Part shown: one piece after another, positions 60,725-64,000 of the stretch
Numbering within the stretch: position 1 is the stretch's first letter
How the letters are laid out: each line of letters opens with the position of its first letter
Origin: Physcomitrium patens
Lineage: Eukaryota > Streptophyta > Bryopsida > Funariales > Funariaceae
DNA length: 64,000 nt
Direction: 5' to 3'
NCBI RefSeq assembly: GCF_000002425.4
Contig: NC_037269.1
Location: forward strand, 2,723,810-2,787,809
Notes under the pieces: generated by a model
Database searches by the model: none
What the model saw: only the letters and a program-made list of their open reading frames with translations
Told to the model about the DNA's origin: nothing
Made by a program: the position numbers and the translations under genes

Positions 60725-61777
60725 TCAAGCAAAAGCGGATTTATGATGTAAGAAAAAGTCTGTCCAACAGGTCAACTCTTGTTCGTTAATACCTTCATAG
60801 ACCTTAATTAGCCAAGGTTCGGCCGTGGTCGCTAAGTCAATAGTTTGACATACAAGTTCAGCAACAATACTCTGTTTAAATTTCCACAGTGATTTAAAGT
60901 TACTTGATATGTCTAACACATGCGAAGTAATGAATCCCATCTCAAGGGCACTAACATGGTGCACATCGTGCCGAGGTTTCCAGTCAATACTAACATAAGC
61001 AGAGTTTTCCGAATCCTTCGGGTATATCAAGTACTCTCCCCGACCTCCACATTCGTACACCACCTCAGGGTGCTGTGCTGCCTCCACATTGGCCTCCGTA
61101 CTCGATACTTCTATGTCATCCTCGGAGCTAAGCTCTTCATCCGACGTCAATTCAGATACTGGCAACTGAGACTCCCCGTGATAGCGTACTGGGTACATTT
61201 GTAACACCATTTTATCTACGCCCTTACCAATTGTCAAAGTACCCCGATCCCAATCTTTCTTGACCTTTGCTTAATACAGCTAAGGTCGTCCCAATAAAAT
61301 AGGGTACGATAAAGTCGAACGTTGTAAGCAAAAGATAATGTAGTCAATTTCATATGTAATACCTGCAATTATAGTTTGAACACTCCGTAAAATACCCATT
61401 GGCTTAACTCGGCTATGATCTGCCATCCGTAATACCAATGTCGTGGAGACTAATTGTTCCAGATCTAAAGCATCCATTGTATCAGCGTTCATTAAATTGA
61501 CGCTGGAACCTCCATCTACCTGGACGCCAGAGATCAGAACACCATCAATCGAAACATCAATGGTTGGTGTGCGTGGATCAGGGTTCAAACTAACTTCACA
61601 AACTTCCATATTACGATGCCGATGTCTTGTTAGGGATGAATTCAAGGTGGAACGACACTCTGGTACGACTGCTAGAAGTTGCTTCATAGAAATTGAAGGC
61701 CGAATAGCGTCCAAATCCTTTAAAATGTCATAAGATTCTATATTTAGGATAATTCTTAATGCCCTCTTCCGTTTCAT
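60725..61777 (-). mobile_element. Element N, protease and pre-RT linker
   Basis: Protease frame 61777-61280 with the retropepsin motif VQVDGGSSVNLMNADTM and a YPILLGRP end. The linker 61237-60725 is acidic at its start (SDEELSSEDDIEVSS) and leads into the RT region. Confidence 0.75.
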
Positions 61778-61818
61778 GGATTTGAGTTTAACTCCGTGAG
61801 ATAAATTATTCTGCCGCT

Positions 61819-61862
61819 GTCGGGGTAGAGAGAGTTTGCCGCAAGAAAGCGCTGGGCTTTAT
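61819..61862. repeat. End fragment of an R repeat
   Basis: About 42 bp nearly identical to the terminal stretch of R copy 7 at 62074-62116 (GTCGGGRTAGAGAGAGTTTG, then AAGAAAGCGCTGGGCTTT), in the same orientation, 212 bp apart. The rest of an R unit is absent. Confidence 0.7.
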
Positions 61863-62073
61863 CCAACCTTATCCACCACTACTTGTAAAGCTTTGGTGGT
61901 ATTCTTATCCTCCCCATGCACCTGTTGCCTTTCTTCCATAAATTGAGCAAATGCCCTGAATAAATCATAAGCACCTACTCCACTTGGTAATCCAAACCCT
62001 AGAACTTGATCCCCCATTCTAACTTATTGAGAATTTTAGTGCCTTAAGGCTCTTTCAATAGAAGCACCAAATA

Positions 62074-63366
62074 TGTCGGGATAGAGAGAGTTTGCCTCAA
62101 GAAAGCGCTGGGCTTTTGGCTGTCACTAAATACTCAATCAAGTTTGGAATATAAGGGTAACAATTTTATATATATAAACTCCTCTCCTTTGGAGCAATTA
62201 CATCAATATACAAACCTTAAAATCCAAAGAACACCAAAATACTTGATAAGGTGTTATAAAAAACTTATATATCCTTATGAGGAATTTTTCCCGAAGTTCA
62301 ACAGCTCATAACTTACGATCTAACCGTCTAAACAACTCCAAATTTTACATGGAGTACTGATATATCTTTAGCAACTACCACACCAAAATTCAACCGTAAA
62401 TTCGTCTTGGATCTTGTGATATCTTGAAAACCCTAACTGTAGCTTCAAACCCTAGCTTTTTTACACCCGTGTACAACTTCCTTCATATCTCACAAAGTAA
62501 TTATTCAAATACTATGAAACTTTGATCTAAAGCTTCTTAACCCAATTACACACACTTGTGGAATTTTTGAGCCAAAAATTCGTCCAGAAACTCAAGATAT
62601 GGCTTCACCCACAACTAGCAACAAAACGATATACTTACTGCCTTCAAATTACAAGTGCTGTCTTCAACGCCTCATAACTCCTTCACCCAATCTTAGAATT
62701 CACTATACAATAAATAGAATGTGTAGCCGAAAAAATGCTCCCTCCAAATCCAGTCGCCGATCTTCCGTTGCTCTCCGTATTCGTATGTGATGCCCAAAAG
62801 TAGTGACAGTAGGTACGAAATTGACACCTTATCTTTGAACATTCATATCTTTTCCATAAAAACTCGAAATCACACAAAATCTTCACCCAAATTATACCCA
62901 AAACCCTAAACCTTCTGACCCTAGCCTCAAAAGCTCGAATGGCCTCGAAAAAAGAACCCTAATTCCTAATATGGCCTCGGGCAGCCTCCTCAAAGCCCAT
63001 TGGGCATGGTATTCGACCAATAGGGATGAAGTTCTTCACCCCTTGCCTTCATCCAACCATGCCTTACTTTCATCCTTCCCAATAAGCCTCCTTCTAGTTA
63101 TATTTTCATCTTTTAACTCCTCCCTTCCCTTAAGCTTTATACTAACTATCTAAATCCTATATAATATAAACTCTATAATCAAACTAGATTAACTTCCAAA
63201 TAATTTTTCTTATTTCAATTCATTTTAAATTAACATACTAACTATTCTAACTCACATTAAGACTTATAAACATATTACATGTTTTCACTAATTTTTACAT
63301 ACTGTAAGTAATTACAGTATGATACCGCTTTATTTTTACATACTGTAAGTAATTACAGTATTAACA
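62074..63366. repeat. R repeat copy 7 (1.2-kb class, complete)
   Basis: 1.29 kb nested in the gag region of element N. The plus strand starts TGTCGGGATAGAG and ends ...CAGTATTAACA. It holds two copies of the terminal hairpin (63299-63320 and 63340-63361) in a 41-bp tandem repeat. It is 98-99% identical to copy 1 at 4677-5898. No genes. Confidence 0.75.
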
Positions 63367-64000
63367 TATCATTTATTAATATAGATAATATAAATTCCTC
63401 CGACATTTGGTGGTTCGGCCACTTACTAAGTGTATCAGCCACTCGGCCATAGTACGATTCCACCACCTCTCCTAGGATCATTTTGCTGTTCATTAACCTT
63501 CCTCAAAGACGGTCTTCAAAACCAATTGGTCGAAAATGGATCAAAAATGCATTCTTCAATGCTTCCCAGTTTGAAAATTGACCAACTGATTGACGGTTAT
63601 ATCATTCAAACGTTGTACCCTTTAAGATTGCTTGCAACCTTCGTAACCAAATATCCTCGGTTCTCCCATTATTGGCGACACATGCTGTCAAAAACTGCGA
63701 CAAATGTTGATCTGGATCCGCACCCGAAAAGCCCCTAAAGGTAGGTAATGGAGCCATGCTAGTTGTGCGATCACTCACAGTACCCATTTGTACTGCTATG
63801 GGAACCGCTAGACCTCCCGTCGTCATTGAATTTGACAATGTGATGCTTAATTATTTGTTAATATAGTTTGCGTCTCTCTCAAATATATTTTCCAAACTTT
63901 CCACCCTGCTCAATTTGCTATTATTATCCTTGAATAAATTTATTGGTTGAATAGGAGGTGAGAATGACGGATTTTGAAACACATTGAATTGGCTCTTATT
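63367..64000 (-). mobile_element. Element N, gag region
   Basis: Minus strand. A retrotransposon gag core follows LPTFRGFSGADPDQHLSQFL, with IWLRRLQAILKGT near 63610 and QFSNWEALKNAFLIHFRPIG further on. The N-terminus lies beyond the window. Part of the same gag region probably continues at 61863-62073. Confidence 0.75.

Larger units (their letters stand above)
56490..64000 (-). mobile_element. Ty3/Gypsy element N with extra 3' ORF (runs off right edge)
   Basis: Minus-strand element inserted in the RT of M. From the right edge: gag (64000-63367), R copy 7, gag remainder, protease, linker, RT, RNase H, integrase C-terminal part, extra ORF and 3' LTR. It is GC-richer than its neighbours and less worn, so younger than M. 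It looks broken, with several breaks. Confidence 0.8.

Noticed and set aside
1-64000. CRISPR arrays, rRNA genes or organelle DNA
   Set aside because: No regularly spaced short repeats, no rRNA-like blocks and no organelle genes were seen. The content is nuclear plant retroelements.

Overview
The window is nuclear DNA of a land plant. It is AT-rich, built mostly of nested Ty1/Copia and Ty3/Gypsy LTR retrotransposon fossils, and has one convincing host gene, an AP2/ERF transcription factor, which is a plant family. Chromodomain Gypsy elements, and Copia elements primed by the middle of initiator tRNA-Met as reported for Drosophila copia and Volvox Osser, hint at a non-flowering lineage (lycophyte, fern or bryophyte). 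That is inference at low confidence. A run of exactly 100 N (20478-20577) is a scaffold gap of unstated size.

Layout. 1-10.9 kb is a mosaic of Copia pieces on both strands with several LTRs. 10.9-15.9 kb holds two converging Copia remnants, each split by a 1.6-kb solo LTR of a family called R here. 15.9-21 kb is spacer with a GC-richer island and the gap. 21-27.8 kb is minus-strand Copia split by a chromodomain Gypsy element (J). 27.8-34 kb is a plus-strand Gypsy element (K) holding an R copy. 34-44.2 kb is a second plus-strand chromovirus (L) holding two R copies, one of which carries a very young, shortened Copia element (38990-42314, 5-bp target duplication, LTRs about 99% identical). 44.2-48.4 kb is low-complexity AT-rich spacer. 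48.4-52.5 kb is a GC-richer, largely unique island with the AP2/ERF gene (minus strand, two exons, 49125-49999). 52.5-56.5 kb is head-to-head Gypsy remnants (M1 and M). 56.5-64 kb is a minus-strand Gypsy element (N) with an extra coiled-coil ORF after pol and another R copy nested in its gag region.

The genes do not form a pathway. The window is a stack of insertions around one regulatory gene. The most notable signals are: the R family, at least eight copies, all seen as solo LTRs, with a terminal hairpin kept by compensatory changes; three R copies joined to Copia at the same point of the coding region; half-tRNA primer sites; heat-shock-element-like arrays in the LTRs of K; and the extra ORF of N.
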